Source: Umbelopsis ramanniana AG
Taxonomy: Eukaryota > Mucoromycota > Umbelopsidomycetes > Umbelopsidales > Umbelopsidaceae
Direction of reading: 5' to 3'
Length of the DNA stretch: 64,000 nt
Assembly: GCF_025399195.1 (NCBI RefSeq)
Contig: NW_026252099.1
Location: 310,001 to 374,000, forward strand
A program made the translations under genes and the position numbers. Positions 11,321 through 22,001 of the stretch are shown here, piece by piece. How positions within the stretch are numbered: position 1 is the stretch's first letter; the number at the start of each line of letters is the position of its first letter. The notes beneath the pieces are model-generated. The model was not told the origin of the DNA and did not search any database. It saw only the letters and a program-made list of their open reading frames with translations.

Positions 11321-14300
11321 TTACAATAGCGTTCTGAGTAGATCAATATTTTTTAGAGAGTCTAGCTTTTCTGTCTCCAAAGCTTCTAATCGTTTCCTGA
11401 CACCAAACAGCATTAGAGATGTTACAAAATGACTGATAAAATCAAATTGAATGAGCATCTTACTTGTTCTTTTGTTGAATTTCAATGGGCGTGGCGCTTT
11501 CATAACTGCTTTGTTGGATCTGGTTACCTAGTCGTTCCAGTTCCCGTTCCGTTTTCGTCAATTTCTTTTCGAGTTTGGTTATTCTCGCTCTGAGCGATTT
11601 TTCGTCCGACTGAGGTTGAGAACGCAAAATGTCTTTCATGGGAACGAATACTTTGAGGTTGGGCGAGATGATCTTCATAGCCACTGGTTCTGTCGGCTCA
11701 TAGCCTCCGTTTGCCTAAACACAATAGTCCTTAGTGCAAAGTAGCATAACAACATGTCAGGCATCAAAAACTTACATCTGAAGTCAATACTTCTAGCGAA
11801 GATGCTTTGATAAAATCCTTAATATCGCCTACATATTTTTGTAACTCGCCGTGATGTGTATCCGCGTCTGCATCGGAGTACCATATTTTGAATGGCAATT
11901 CTTTGGCAATGCTCACACGGTTACTTTGCCGCAGGGACCGAGATGCATGAATGATGGATAATACGGTCTAACAAGAAGATATCTCTTTAGTAAAATGAAG
12001 AGATATACATTATTAGCTTTGCGTCTCGCTCTTACCTGAAATCCTGATTCAACGTTTTCGTCTTTGTACTGTGCAAACTGATCAACAGCCGGGAAGGATT
12101 CAAGCATCAAGGACGGAGGTGAGGAATACTGTTCTCGGTCTTCATGGTGTTCTTTGTAATGATGCCACAGTTCCTATACAAGGGTATCAATATCTGTCAC
12201 AGGAAGATTAGAATAATGTCATCGATATCTTACTTCAGTCAAAAATGGCATGAAAGGGTGAGTCAATCGGAGTCCAACGTCCATGCAGGCACTCAAAATG
12301 TTCAAAGTCGACAACGAGGTTGCGCTCTGACTATCTTTGAGCATCGATTTGCTAAATTCCACATAGACATCGCACAAGTCTTCAACAATGAATCGGCGAG
12401 TAGCATCTGTAGCTTCGTGAAGATGAAACTTTTCGAATCCGGCTTGTGAAGCCATCACAGCAGTGGCAAGTCTTGATAATATATAACGGTTCACCAGTGG
12501 TATAGAGGCTAATTCTTCGGCTTTAGGAAGGCGATCGACTAGCGAAGATGAAAGCTTGTTGTCCACCATTTGAATACGGCTAAGCCCATACTTGAAGAGG
12601 TTCCACATCTTGTTTCCAAAATGAGTAGTAGATACAACATTATTAATGTCCAAATTGATCTGCCTTGTTTGTTGGGTATATGATACAAGCGCAAACCGTA
12701 AGGAATCCGCACCACACGATTGTATACCATTGGGATACTCGACTTCAAGATTTTTAATGCTCCTAGGGGTACTGTGAGCGTATGGAAGGAAGAAAAAATG
12801 TAAGGGAAGTATTGCCTACCTTTCAACTTCTGAAGGAGCGAGATTACCGGTTCGCACAGCCTCTTTTAGAGTATCCAAATCCACACCATTTATGACGTGA
12901 ACGGGGTCAATAACATTGCCTAAAGACTTGGACATCTTACGACCCTGAGCATCTCGAACCTAGGAAATAATATTATTAGCAAAGACATAGTTTCTTTTAG
13001 GTTCTGCCAATTGAAGTAAGTGGAACTAACCATAGCATGCAAAAAGATGTCCTTGAAAGGCGGCTGTCCATCAAGGTGGGTACAAAGCATAGCCATTCTC
13101 GCCACCCAGAAAAACAAAATGTCCAGACCTGTTTCCATAACATTCAATGGGTATCGTTGCTACGAAATGAAGTGGTTACTACCTTAAAGAGTTCATGTTA
13201 AAGATGACAAATTATAACTTACTGCCGTGGTGCCAGGTTCTGTCCAACCCGAGGCAGATAGAGGCAGTAGAGCGGACGAAAACCATGTATCGAGAACATC
13301 TTCATCTTGATGCGCTTTATACGACGTATTATCGGGAAGATTTCGGTTAGAGAGTTCTTTCACGACGTTGGCGTGCAACTCGTTGCTGTCTCTTGCCACA
13401 ACCCAAAAATCTGTGCATATGATGTTAATAGCCGTCATTTCAAAAGGTGTTCTAGAATGCAGCAGTACCTTCATGTGAGTCCGCCAAACGGATCTGATAG
13501 GCAGGTATCCGATGACCCCACCATAGCTGGCGAGATATACACCAGTCTTGAATATTATTTAACCATCTGTTAAGCTCGTTCTTGTGATGTACAGGATGGG
13601 TGACGATGTCGCCCTGGTCAACATATTTGGCTACATTATCTGCCAACCCGCTGCACTTGATGTACCACTGTGGTTGAATGAGAGGCTCAATCACGTCTCC
13701 CGATCTTGAACAGATAGCAAGTCGCATAGCATGATCGGTCTCCTTGCCTCTGTAGACATTTAACTCTTGCAGCTTTTCTACAACATATTTACGAGCTTCA
13801 AACCTATCTATGCCCTAAATGGTGTTTATGCATTTGAATATTGTCTGCGAACTTCAATTGATCGAACCATATATCTTACCTCGAGCTCTTTAACACCACA
13901 TTTTTCATTCAGTTTGCCGTTCTTATCGAATATGCTAACAAGTGGTAAGCCATGTCGTCGGCCACAGTCATAGTCATTTTGATCGTGAGCAGGGGTGATT
14001 TTTACGACACCAGTTCCGAACTCCATATCAACCAGCTGTGGATCACAGATAATTGGAATCGTCTTCTTGGAAAGAGGATGGATGACGCTTTTTCCGTGAA
14101 GGCTCTGAGTGCATACATTAGTTAAAAACTTGCAATGCCGTGGAATTTCAAACGGTATGTCTACCTTGTATCTAGCATCTTCTGGATGAATAGCTACAGC
14201 ACAATCACCTAGCATTGTTTCAATTCGAGTAGTCGCAACTACCAACTCGCCAATATCACTCGGATCTACAACTGGATATGCAAACTTGTGCAAGACGCCA

Positions 14301-15557
14301 AATTCAACCCTGGAATAGATGTCAGCCAGATATAAGCACGACGAAAGCCTATAATATCAAACGAACTTACCCTTCAGTTCGTCCAGGTAAAGTCTTAAAT
14401 GTTTGACCAGTAATCTCGTGGTAGTCAACCTGACACGATGACACTGAATCAGACATACATGCACGCTTCAAATACAAAATTAAGAGAAACAAACCTCTAT
14501 ATCAGATATAACAGTCTCCAACTCACAGCACCAATTGACTAGTCGGGAATCACGATATATAAGGCCATCTTGATACAGTTTGATGAAGGCATTTTGTACT
14601 GCTTTTGATCTACTTTCGTCCATAGTGAAATACGTTTTATCCCAATCAACGCTAGCACCAATTTTTCTCTGCCAAAGAAAAATTTAGAATTTGTGGTTAC
14701 CGTGATAGGCAAAAAACAAATCATCACCAACTCACGATTTGTTCAATAATCCTGTTACCATAGTGTTCACGCCACTTCCATATCTCCTCCACAAAGGCAT
14801 CTCTGCCTAAATCATGTCTAGAAAGCTTCATTGAAGAATTCAATTATAAAGGTGCCATCACTTTTGAAATACTATTGTTATACCGCCCTCACCTGGCGAT
14901 CCTTCATCAATTGTCGCTCTACAACAGATTGAGTTCCAATCCCAGCATGATCTGTCCCAGGTATCCATGAAACATCGTAGCCACACATTCTACGCCAGCG
15001 AACAACCGCATCCTATCATCGATTGATCAGCATTTGGAAACACTGCGTTATACGGCTTCTTTCAAAAAAGGACAGTCACCTCCAAACTAAACGTTAAAGC
15101 ATGCCCTATATGAAGCGACCCAGTGACATTTGGAGGAGGCGTAATCATGTTGAATGTCGGCTTTGCTTGATTACGTGCTCGGCCTTGCGGTTTTGATCCA
15201 AAGAATCCTATGGTATGGTAAATAGGCGATTCAGTTTGAGTTACAGTATGGTTAGCAATATTTTGTAGACAATCATACCCTGGCTCTCCCACCATTCATA
15301 CCATCCAGTTTCGACCAATTTCTAGGTATTTAGTTAGTACTTCATTGGGCATATTGAACGACATTTCAACCTGTCGTTACCGGTTCATAGGCCTGTCCAA
15401 ACGGTCTGCTAGGCTTTTGCGGTGTTGACTGTGAAAGCTGCCTTGGAGATGAGCTCAGAAGTCTCTTCTTTACCACGAGATTTCCAGACGCTCGTATCAA
15501 GTCTCTATTGTAATGACAAGGCGAAATGCGTTGCTGGAGCGAGTGACAACGCAGCAT
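11321..15557 (-). CDS. VAS1: Valyl-tRNA synthetase with mitochondrial-type N-terminus
   Basis: Charges tRNA-Val with valine. Eighteen exons: 15557-15381, 15321-15279, 15207-15080, 15012-14893, 14825-14736, 14668-14495, 14429-14371, 14309-14165, 14104-13880, 13814-13469, 13410-13223, 13159-13031, 12959-12820, 12771-12234, 12173-12036, 11967-11776, 11714-11464 and 11396-11321, giving 1,052 aa. The class I signatures are [16 protein letters not shown] and [20 protein letters not shown] and [14 protein letters not shown] also fit ValRS. The C-terminus is the family's coiled-coil arm. The first ~45 residues are Arg/Ser-rich without acids, like a mitochondrial presequence. I see no second ATG before the HIGH region, so a cytosolic form would need another gene or a non-AUG start. 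The 5' end was partly duplicated downstream (17.4 kb). Confidence 0.93.
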
Positions 15558-16542
15558 TTCAGTTTCGAGTGCCTGGACCAGTCTGAACACGAGCTTGACT
15601 GATTGCACTTTTATTTTTTCAATCAAGACAGTATGAAGCACGTGACATGATTGAAAGATCGCGTGTAGCCATTCGTGAAAATGTGGTAGGAAATGTAATT
15701 TTCTCACCAAAACCTTTTTGCATTTGTGGTGCGCTGCACAAATACTGAGTTTGTTGACGTCGTCAGTTGGTGTAGTATAAAGGTGTGCAATGAAAGATGA
15801 ATAAACGACAGCGGATCTTTCCCTACAACTACGTGCATAAGTTTGCGATTGTATTATCAGAAAGCGTATTCTTTGCAAGTGTCAATATCATTGAATACTT
15901 CCCGCTATAACATTTTTATTAGTAAATCAAGTTCTACTGCGACAAAAAAATTGAATTCATCCATACCGGATTGCGCATCACAACAATAAAACCGGTATAT
16001 CGATAGCACGCGTTATAACTTCGTGACGTTAGTATTTTTCTATTTGCGGTCAAAACTTTCGACCTCGCGCTTTCGACATTGACTGCATCCCCCGGTCATT
16101 TAGTAGACTCAAACGCCCAACACAACCCGGCCAAGTCAACTGGATTACCGTGTTATAATAAAATCTCAAATATTATCGTACTCCATATCACTTGTATACA
16201 CGGTATCAGCTTTATCAAAGGTGGAAATTTTCGCATTTATGTTTAATAACTTTAGAGGGTATGGTAACGTGGAGCAGAGTAGTTTGCCGTAGTGTATTTC
16301 AGTGAAAGCTGTTCAATGGATGGGCTAAGGAAATAAAGCCCGATCGCGCGCCCCCAAACCAAAACCAAAACCCCAAAACCATCGATCGCTTCACTTACAA
16401 TCAACTTTTGTCATGCGTATGAGCAAGCGCCCCTTTTCGGCGGCGTTTTATCGTGAGCCAGCATATTTGGCAGCTGGGTTAGTTATGGGACCGTTGACCC
16501 TTCCATCAAACAGTGGGTAAAGTGCGATAAATTTATTGTGCA
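15558..16542. other. ValRS upstream region, no gene seen
   Basis: About 1 kb between divergent genes. The ValRS-frame reading continues upstream on minus without any ATG but looks like noise. A short C/A-rich tract of repeated CCAAAA units lies at about 16352-16380. I see no other structure. Confidence 0.5.
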
Positions 16543-16549
16543 TATAAAT
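16543..16549 (+). promoter_or_regulatory. TATA box of small basic-protein gene A
   Basis: TATAAAT lies 86 bp before the ATG at 16629. The paralogous gene in the second duplication unit has TATAAAA 80 bp before its ATG, so the element and its spacing were kept. Confidence 0.6.
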
Positions 16550-16628
16550 TACCTGTGCATTGCATTGACGACTTAAACGCTTGCTTCCAGAAATCTAACT
16601 TTTGTACGATTGCCCCTGCTTTACTCCT

Positions 16629-16835
16629 ATGAAACCCAGCAAACCTCAATCTCGCTCCTCAGCAAAGACACCTGACACTGGGATCTTACCATCGAAAGCC
16701 GCTGCTGTCCGCAAGGCTAATTTCAACAATGGCTCAAGCAGTAATGGAAGCAAGGTTAATGAAGAAATAAAGGCTAAACCACCTAGTGCCTCGGGAAAGA
16801 CTCCAAGCAAGGCATGCCAACAGAAGAAAAGCTAG
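16629..16835 (+). CDS. Small basic Lys/Ser-rich protein, copy A
   Basis: Single exon, 68 aa, no known domain. It is rich in Lys, Ser, Pro and Ala, with SSAKTPD near the start, a central NGSSSNGSK and a C-terminal PPSASGKTPSKACQQKKS. There is no signal peptide or membrane span, and it is probably disordered. Evidence that it is real: the second duplication unit carries a 67-aa ORF of the same layout, with a matching ATG context (CTCCTATGAA) and a TATA box at the same distance. The frame has been kept despite clear nucleotide divergence. A 5' UTR intron ending in CTTCCAG just upstream is possible. Function unknown. Confidence 0.6.
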   Translation: MKPSKPQSRSSAKTPDTGILPSKAAAVRKANFNNGSSSNGSKVNEEIKAKPPSASGKTPSKACQQKKS

Positions 16836-17394
16836 AGCGATACGCTATGACATTGGTCGTCGACGATCACCTGCGATATTAAACGCCCGAAACCAAGGCC
16901 AGGTAAATTTATACTCCTTCAACACATTTCATGTAAATAACAATTGAATAAAATGATTTTCATCTACATGAAATTATCACTCACAAAAATATTATATGAA
17001 ACGATTAAGAGCTCTCTTTATATGTGATATCCAACAATGTCGATCGCTAACACCACCATAAATGACAGTAGTCTCAGCTGGTTAGAAGATTCTATGCTAT
17101 AAAATTCATAACCTCTCGAGCAAGGAGTTACACAATGCCAAGGTGATGACATTTTATTCAGCGTTTGAAAAACTCGAGGAGGAGGCTCATCGATAATTTC
17201 AACGTATTCATCAATGCCCACATACCTCTTTAGCGGCGTACATTATGTACTGCTTTTCAACTTATTGATTGTCGCTTGCTTCGACGTGCCATCATTACTA
17301 TGTAGAATGATGTATTAACATTTAATGGTATCTTTTATCAGTGCACAAAGTCGTCTTCAATGTCTGTTTCATGTGGCTCTCACTGAAATATTGT
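16836..17394. other. Rest of duplication unit A
   Basis: The first ~200 bp match the 3' flank of the paralogous small gene. A 67-codon minus-strand ORF (17221-17018) has no clear equivalent in unit B and is probably chance. The last ~50 bp match the region just upstream of TAF10. Confidence 0.5.
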
Positions 17395-17590
17395 CATATG
17401 CCTGTCTAAACGGTGAAAGCTGTCTTAGCGATAAGCCCAGAACTCTCGTCTTTAGCACAAGGTTTTCTGACGCTCTTATCAAGCTTCTATTGTGATGACA
17501 CGGCGAATTGCGTTGCTGAAGCGAGTAACAATGCAGCATTTCAGTTCGAGTGCCTGGGCAAGTTTGAACACGAGCTACACTGAGCTCCGC
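17395..17590 (-). pseudogene. Duplicated 5' fragment of the ValRS gene
   Basis: On minus, from an ATG at 17539, the translation reads MLHCYSLQQRNSPCHHNR then IRASENLVLKTR, matching ValRS residues 1-60 ([30 protein letters not shown]). The match extends a little upstream of the ATG and ends at the RQAY region near the duplication junction. The splice donor and everything downstream are missing, so this cannot encode a synthetase. A run of about 18 codons present in the parent ([12 protein letters not shown] region) is shortened here. It could at most yield a short presequence-like peptide. Confidence 0.8.
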
Positions 17591-17798
17591 GGACATCACA
17601 TTTTCAGTGATACTAAATGTGTGCCGAAAGTGCACACCTAGGGGCATTGTGGCGGTTGTGGCGGGTAACATCACTACGGATGGGTAAGGGCACGGCGTTT
17701 TCATATCACGTTGTGACCAGTGGCACCTTCCAGTTAGAACTTCGAGCTACCCATTATATTTCACAACCAGACAATCAATCTTGCTTTCGCATTTTCTT

Positions 17799-17805
17799 TA
17801 TAAAA
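17799..17805 (+). promoter_or_regulatory. TATA box of small basic-protein gene B
   Basis: TATAAAA lies 80 bp upstream of the ATG at 17879, at the same relative place as in copy A. Confidence 0.6.
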
Positions 17806-17878
17806 TACCAACTTCTGCTTTTCGTTGACATCTCTTTCAACAGATCTTACTTTATAGAACTGCCTCTTCTTTCCTCCT

Positions 17879-18082
17879 ATGAACCGTAGTAAAAACCAAA
17901 CTCACTCTTTAGCAAAGACACCTATTCCTGTGACTTTGAAGCCTAAAACCTCTATCTACGTCAAACCTAATGCCAGTAATGGCTCAAGCATGCATGCAAA
18001 TATGGTGAAAGAAGGCAAAACAGCTAACCCACCTAGCACCTCCGGAAAGACGTCTGGCAACGCAAACAAACAGAAAAGTTAG
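17879..18082 (+). CDS. Small basic Lys/Ser-rich protein, copy B
   Basis: Single exon, 67 aa, paralogue of the 68-aa ORF in unit A. Shared elements in order: an Arg/Lys-Ser start, AKTP, an Asn-Gly-Ser-Ser centre, and PPSTSGKT near the C-terminus followed by KQKS at the end. About 45% of positions match by eye. It sits between the ValRS fragment and TAF10 on plus. Paralogue retention supports expression of at least one copy. No known domain, function unknown. Confidence 0.6.
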   Translation: MNRSKNQTHSLAKTPIPVTLKPKTSIYVKPNASNGSSMHANMVKEGKTANPPSTSGKTSGNANKQKS

Positions 18083-18957
18083 TGACATACAATCTATTGA
18101 TCGAGGCTGATTAACTGTCATTACTGAATTCCGGGGGGGGCCTTGCTAACTACATACCCCTTCAAAATTTAATATATATCTGCTCTCAGAGGGCAATGCA
18201 CACACTAACAATTGAACAAAATGATTTTCATCTGCATGGCATTGTCACAAATAAAATTTGCATAAAACGTATAGAGCTCTCTTCATGTATGATATCTGAC
18301 TGCCTCGATGGCTGGTCCACAAAAAATTGTTAATAGGTTCAGTTGGTAAATTTGATAAGTTTCAATCCGTATAATGGACAGTAGCTGTGTCTGTCTCGAG
18401 GAAAATTTCACAAAACATGATCAATTCATTCAGTGTTTCAATAAGATCAAGCCGAATAAAATCAGTATTATACAACAAGAAATTGCACGCTGGTTTTCTT
18501 GACAAATACGAGCATCAAACATAGCCGTAAAGACATACTTCATCAATTTGCTGGCCATGGACTTAGACTGAGTACGTATCCCAACTAAAGCGCGCTGGAG
18601 AGACTATTACTGCTGAAGCTCGCAAGACCAATTCTCAGAATTTACAAAATATTTTCCCAATAAATATAGTTCAGTTAAGTTTCCCCTTAAGAGCTTCTGA
18701 TAAAGTCCAATACATGCAATATAATTGATTAAAAAAAATTCAAAGATGGAAAAAAAACGATTCAACAGTGCCTTTATCAGACCATACCAATGGTCAAAGT
18801 CGTCGTCTGTAGGCAATGTCTGTTTCATTTGGCTCTCCATGAAATACTGTCATTTTATTGGTCGACAGGACTGACCAAAATTTGTGCTTTGGCCTCTGCT
18901 TCAAATCCGGTAACAAAGATTCTTCACGCATCTCACCCCGCAACATTGATCCTACCA
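18083..18957. other. TAF10 upstream region in duplication unit B
   Basis: The start repeats the 3' flank of copy A, and a run of eight or more G follows the stop of copy B at about 18133. A 77-codon minus-strand ORF begins with ATG at 18840 (MESQMKQTLPTDDDFDHW, then a possible GTATGG donor). It could be the first exon of a small gene divergent from TAF10, but I could not build the rest with confidence, and unit A does not keep the frame. Confidence 0.45.
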
Positions 18958-19680
18958 ATGTCAGACCAGAAATCACAGTCAGACGAAACACACCAGTCTT
19001 TGGCCATGGATGTCGATACACAGCCTAATGGATCTTCAAATTCACAATCCAGCGCGACGGCCGCAGGCAGCTCTAACGCCGCTGACCAAATTTCGGAAAT
19101 GGAGACTAGCAAAGAAGCTCAAGTGCCAAAGCCTACGCGAAGAGACATAGAAATGAACAGAAAGCAACGAAGTCTTGCTGAATTTCTTTCAATGATGGAT
19201 AATTATACACCTGCTGTAAGTTGACATTTGATATAACGGTACGATATAGCTGAATAACAGCTAATTATATTATCGTGGGTAGATACCGGATGCCGTGACG
19301 GACTACTACTTGAGCCGAACAGGATTTGACTGTGACGATGTCCGAATGTACGTATAATGGTCATAATATAACGCATGCTTAGATCGTTCAACTTACATGA
19401 TCAACCAGAAAACGCCTCCTCGCTTTGGCGGCCCAGAAATTTATCACAGACATAGCTACCGATGCCTTTCAATTCTGTAAAATACGGCAGCAGGGAAACC
19501 GAAGCAAGCAGGGAAAAGTAAGAATTGTGTTCATAGGAGTCACTTTGCTGATATGGTCTGTAACATCCATTCCTTTTTTTTTTTCGATAGGACCGTAAAA
19601 CGGTTTTGACTATGGAAGATCTGTCAGCAGCCCTGGCAGAATATGGCGTCAATATCAAGAAGCCGGATTACTATTCTTAA
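18958..19680 (+). CDS. TAF10: TFIID/SAGA subunit TAF10
   Basis: Histone-fold subunit of the general transcription factor TFIID, also found in SAGA. Four exons: 18958-19215, 19283-19347, 19409-19517 and 19591-19680, 173 aa. The N-terminal ~75 residues are disordered and Ser/Gln/Asn-rich. The TAF10 domain starts at RSLAEFLSMMDNYTPAIPDA and continues through VTDYYLSRTGFDCDDVR, LLALAAQKFITDIATDAF and RKTVLTMEDLSAALAEYGVN. The last intron carries a 12-T pyrimidine tract before its acceptor. TAF10 pairs with TAF3 in TFIID, and a TAF3-like gene lies in this same window. Confidence 0.94.
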
Positions 19681-19843
19681 ACTGCTTAATGTTCTTAGCT
19701 ATTTTCCAAGTTTCAGTAAAGTATGACTGTATTTTCCGTTTAAAATGAATGACTATAGCGATCGATTTCATGGGCAAGACAGGGACGTTGTAAAGCATAA
19801 GAACAAAAATTTAGCCCTCTTTGTTGTCTCACTCTCAAAAACA

Positions 19844-21272
19844 ATGGCCGCTGAGGATAGCGAACGGCTTGCTCGGCGGCTGCAGGCAGAAGAAGATGAA
19901 CTGACAGAACTGATTTTACATGAAGCAAAGGACGAAGCTCTGGCTAGACGTCTCCATGAACAATATCAGCTTGAAGCCGGTACCAAATCAGATCCCGAAG
20001 CACCAATCTCATTACTCGACAAAACAACTATACCTAATCATACACCTAATTCCGTAACAAATTCACATAATGACATAGACTCTGACGAAGCTCTGGCTCG
20101 ACTACTGCAGGCAGAAGAAGAGCAAAATGCAAAATCTTTGGTCCATGGCGAAAGATCAACTGAACATCGCTCACCGCCATCGCCCTCCTCGTCTCAGCTG
20201 AAATCGGACGAAGAGTTTGCTCGGCTCCTACAGGAACAGGAAGGAACTGAAGCAAATAGCAGCCATCCTGACGAAAAAATCGCCAATGACCTCGACCTTT
20301 TTAGTCCTACACCAGATATCCATGCTCTTTTTCAGATGTTTGATGAACAATACTTTTTTGGCATGCTGAAAGTAGTAGAGGTAATTTATGGCCCCGGTAA
20401 TTCTTTGTATCAAAGGCAATCTGCTAACTCCAAGTGAAACTTGGTCTGACAGCTCAAGTGGTCTAAAAAGATGACACTATGGTAAGAGGTGTTAAACATG
20501 TAAGCGGTGTAGAATGTTTCGCTGACTTTACCCGTAGTGCTGGAATCTGTAGCTACAAATCTACTGGACAATGCACTATTTCACTATCAGAGCCATTGCT
20601 TCAGTTTCGAACGCGAGAAGATTTAATCGATACTTTATTGGTAAGACATCACAGTGATGTGATAAGCAAATGGTTTGGTTAGCGCATCCATTGACGCATC
20701 CAATTTTACCAATTTTTTTTTTTTTAGCACGAGATGATTCACGCGCTGCTTTTTGTAACTGACAACTACACTGACCATGGTATGTATTCACCGGTTCTAT
20801 CAAATACCGTTCTCCCTTTCAAGGATTACGCTAACTTGCATATTCCATGATAATAGATGGCCACGGACCTCAGTTTTTAATGCATGCGGCTAGAATCAAT
20901 AAGGCTGCTGGCACCAAAATTACTGTTTATCACACCTTTCATGACGAAGTTAATTACCACCGTACACATGTGTGGAAGTGCAACGGACCATGTCAACATC
21001 AGCCACCGTTTTACGGTATTGTTAGGCGATCAATGAACAGACCACCCCAAAAAGCTGACTACTGGTGGGCGCGACATCAAATCCAGTGTGGCGGCACCTA
21101 CACGAAGATCTCGGAACCAGAGAAGAAGGCTACCACCAAGCAGCAAAAGAAAAAAGAACCAGAGCAGAACCAACCTCGCATAGATGGGTTTTTAAAAAGA
21201 TCAGAAAGCAGTAGCGCGTCTGATAAAGAGGAAGCAGCAGCAAAAAGACGTAACTTTGGAGGATCTCGCTAG
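19844..21272 (+). CDS. SPRTN: Spartan-type DNA-protein crosslink protease
   Basis: A SprT metalloprotease that degrades proteins crosslinked to DNA during replication. Five exons: 19844-20380, 20453-20481, 20538-20640, 20728-20779 and 20857-21272, 378 aa; exon 2 is 29 nt. The zinc site is LLHEMIHALLFVTDN with the third ligand in GHGPQF. VELKWSKKMTLCAGICSY and the Cys-rich CNGPCQHQPPFYG and CGGTY follow the animal protein closely. A PCNA-box-like QPRIDGFL lies near the C-terminus. The N-terminal 135 residues hold four repeats of a DEALARLLQAEE-like motif (about residues 5-19, 30-44, 80-94, 121-134), resembling ubiquitin-interacting helices. I see no C-terminal UBZ finger. I chose ATG 19844 because the first repeat follows directly; an upstream in-frame ATG at 19745 also exists. 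Confidence 0.93.
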
Positions 21273-21930
21273 ATAACTGGCTTCCGATTACTGTCAAAGA
21301 AGAAGACAATTTGGATTCCACTCTACTGGTATTATGAGCATTTCAGCATGTCCGGGAGAGACATATGATAAACATTGTAACTCATATTGAATTCAATTAT
21401 CTTTAAATCAATACATGGTTATCGCACAACTTTCAATTTTTTTGGTGTTATTGTGAGACCTCCCGACGATAGATATCAATGCGATTGTAAATGTAAGAAT
21501 CATGCGAAATATTGCTACTGTCCGTTAAAGACCCAATGGCACATTTTCCTTACATTAAAATATGAAGGAATAATCGTTTGATAAGTGCTTGTGGTTCATT
21601 CCTGTCAATGAAGCTCACATTAAGTCAAACATCTAAACATTACAGAAGCCACCTGTTTCAATTCCGTTCAATTTGATCAAAAATTTTCGCACATATGGTA
21701 ATGGTTTCGCCGAGAACAGCAGAACCCTTGGCAAATTAGCATAATCCTCATATCAGTTGGATATCTGGACAAGAGGGCTTCGTGTCAGTAGAAGAAGCTA
21801 CCGTGGAATATCATACAGTCAAGTCAGTATGCAGGGACCCAAGGTTATTCATGCTATAGTTTGGAACACAATAGCAAAGCATTGACCATAACCAGTGACA
21901 AACTACGCTGAAACCAAAGGGAATTTTTTA
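21273..21930. other. Intergenic, no gene seen
   Basis: About 660 bp, A/T-rich. A 64-codon plus ORF at 21387-21581 has no supporting feature. I see nothing else of note. Confidence 0.5.
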
Positions 21931-21936
21931 TATAAA
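21931..21936 (+). promoter_or_regulatory. TATA box of the DUF4112-like gene
   Basis: TATAAA, with the start codon 71 bp downstream, a spacing similar to the other TATA genes in this window. Confidence 0.55.
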
Positions 21937-22001
21937 CTTTGAAACTTGCTTTACCGGTACGCTATCTCCTCTTTCCAGTACTCTCTCATACTTTCCTCAG
22001 A

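Larger units (their letters stand above)
15385..18850. repeat. Diverged tandem duplication (two ~1.5-2 kb units)
   Basis: Unit A runs from inside ValRS exon 1 to about 17385; unit B from about 17386 to 18850. Matching landmarks in the same order and orientation are: the ValRS N-terminal coding segment (15385-15557 and 17395-17539, minus), the small basic-protein gene (16629 and 17879, plus), a block around TAACAATTGAA (about 16938 and 18206), and a block containing CAATGTCTGTTTCAT (about 17350 and 18815) that in unit B lies just upstream of TAF10. At about 17385 the TAF10-upstream sequence runs straight into ValRS-like sequence, as expected for a head-to-tail junction. Unit B has lost roughly 700 bp between the ValRS fragment and the small gene. 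By eye, identity is about 70-80% in the matching blocks, so the event is old. Confidence 0.8.

Noticed and set aside
16352-16380. C/A-rich CCAAAA repeats as a telomere-like tract
   Set aside because: Too short and irregular, and not the TTAGGG type expected in these fungi.
17018-17221. 67-codon minus ORF in duplication unit A
   Set aside because: The homologous part of unit B does not keep the frame; probably chance.
20700-20727. Homopolymer T runs before acceptors (also near 19575, 38790) as special signals
   Set aside because: They sit where ordinary pyrimidine tracts are expected and recur in unrelated introns.
21387-21581. 64-codon Cys-containing plus ORF
   Set aside because: Starts with a weak context, no partner exon, no homology that I recognise.
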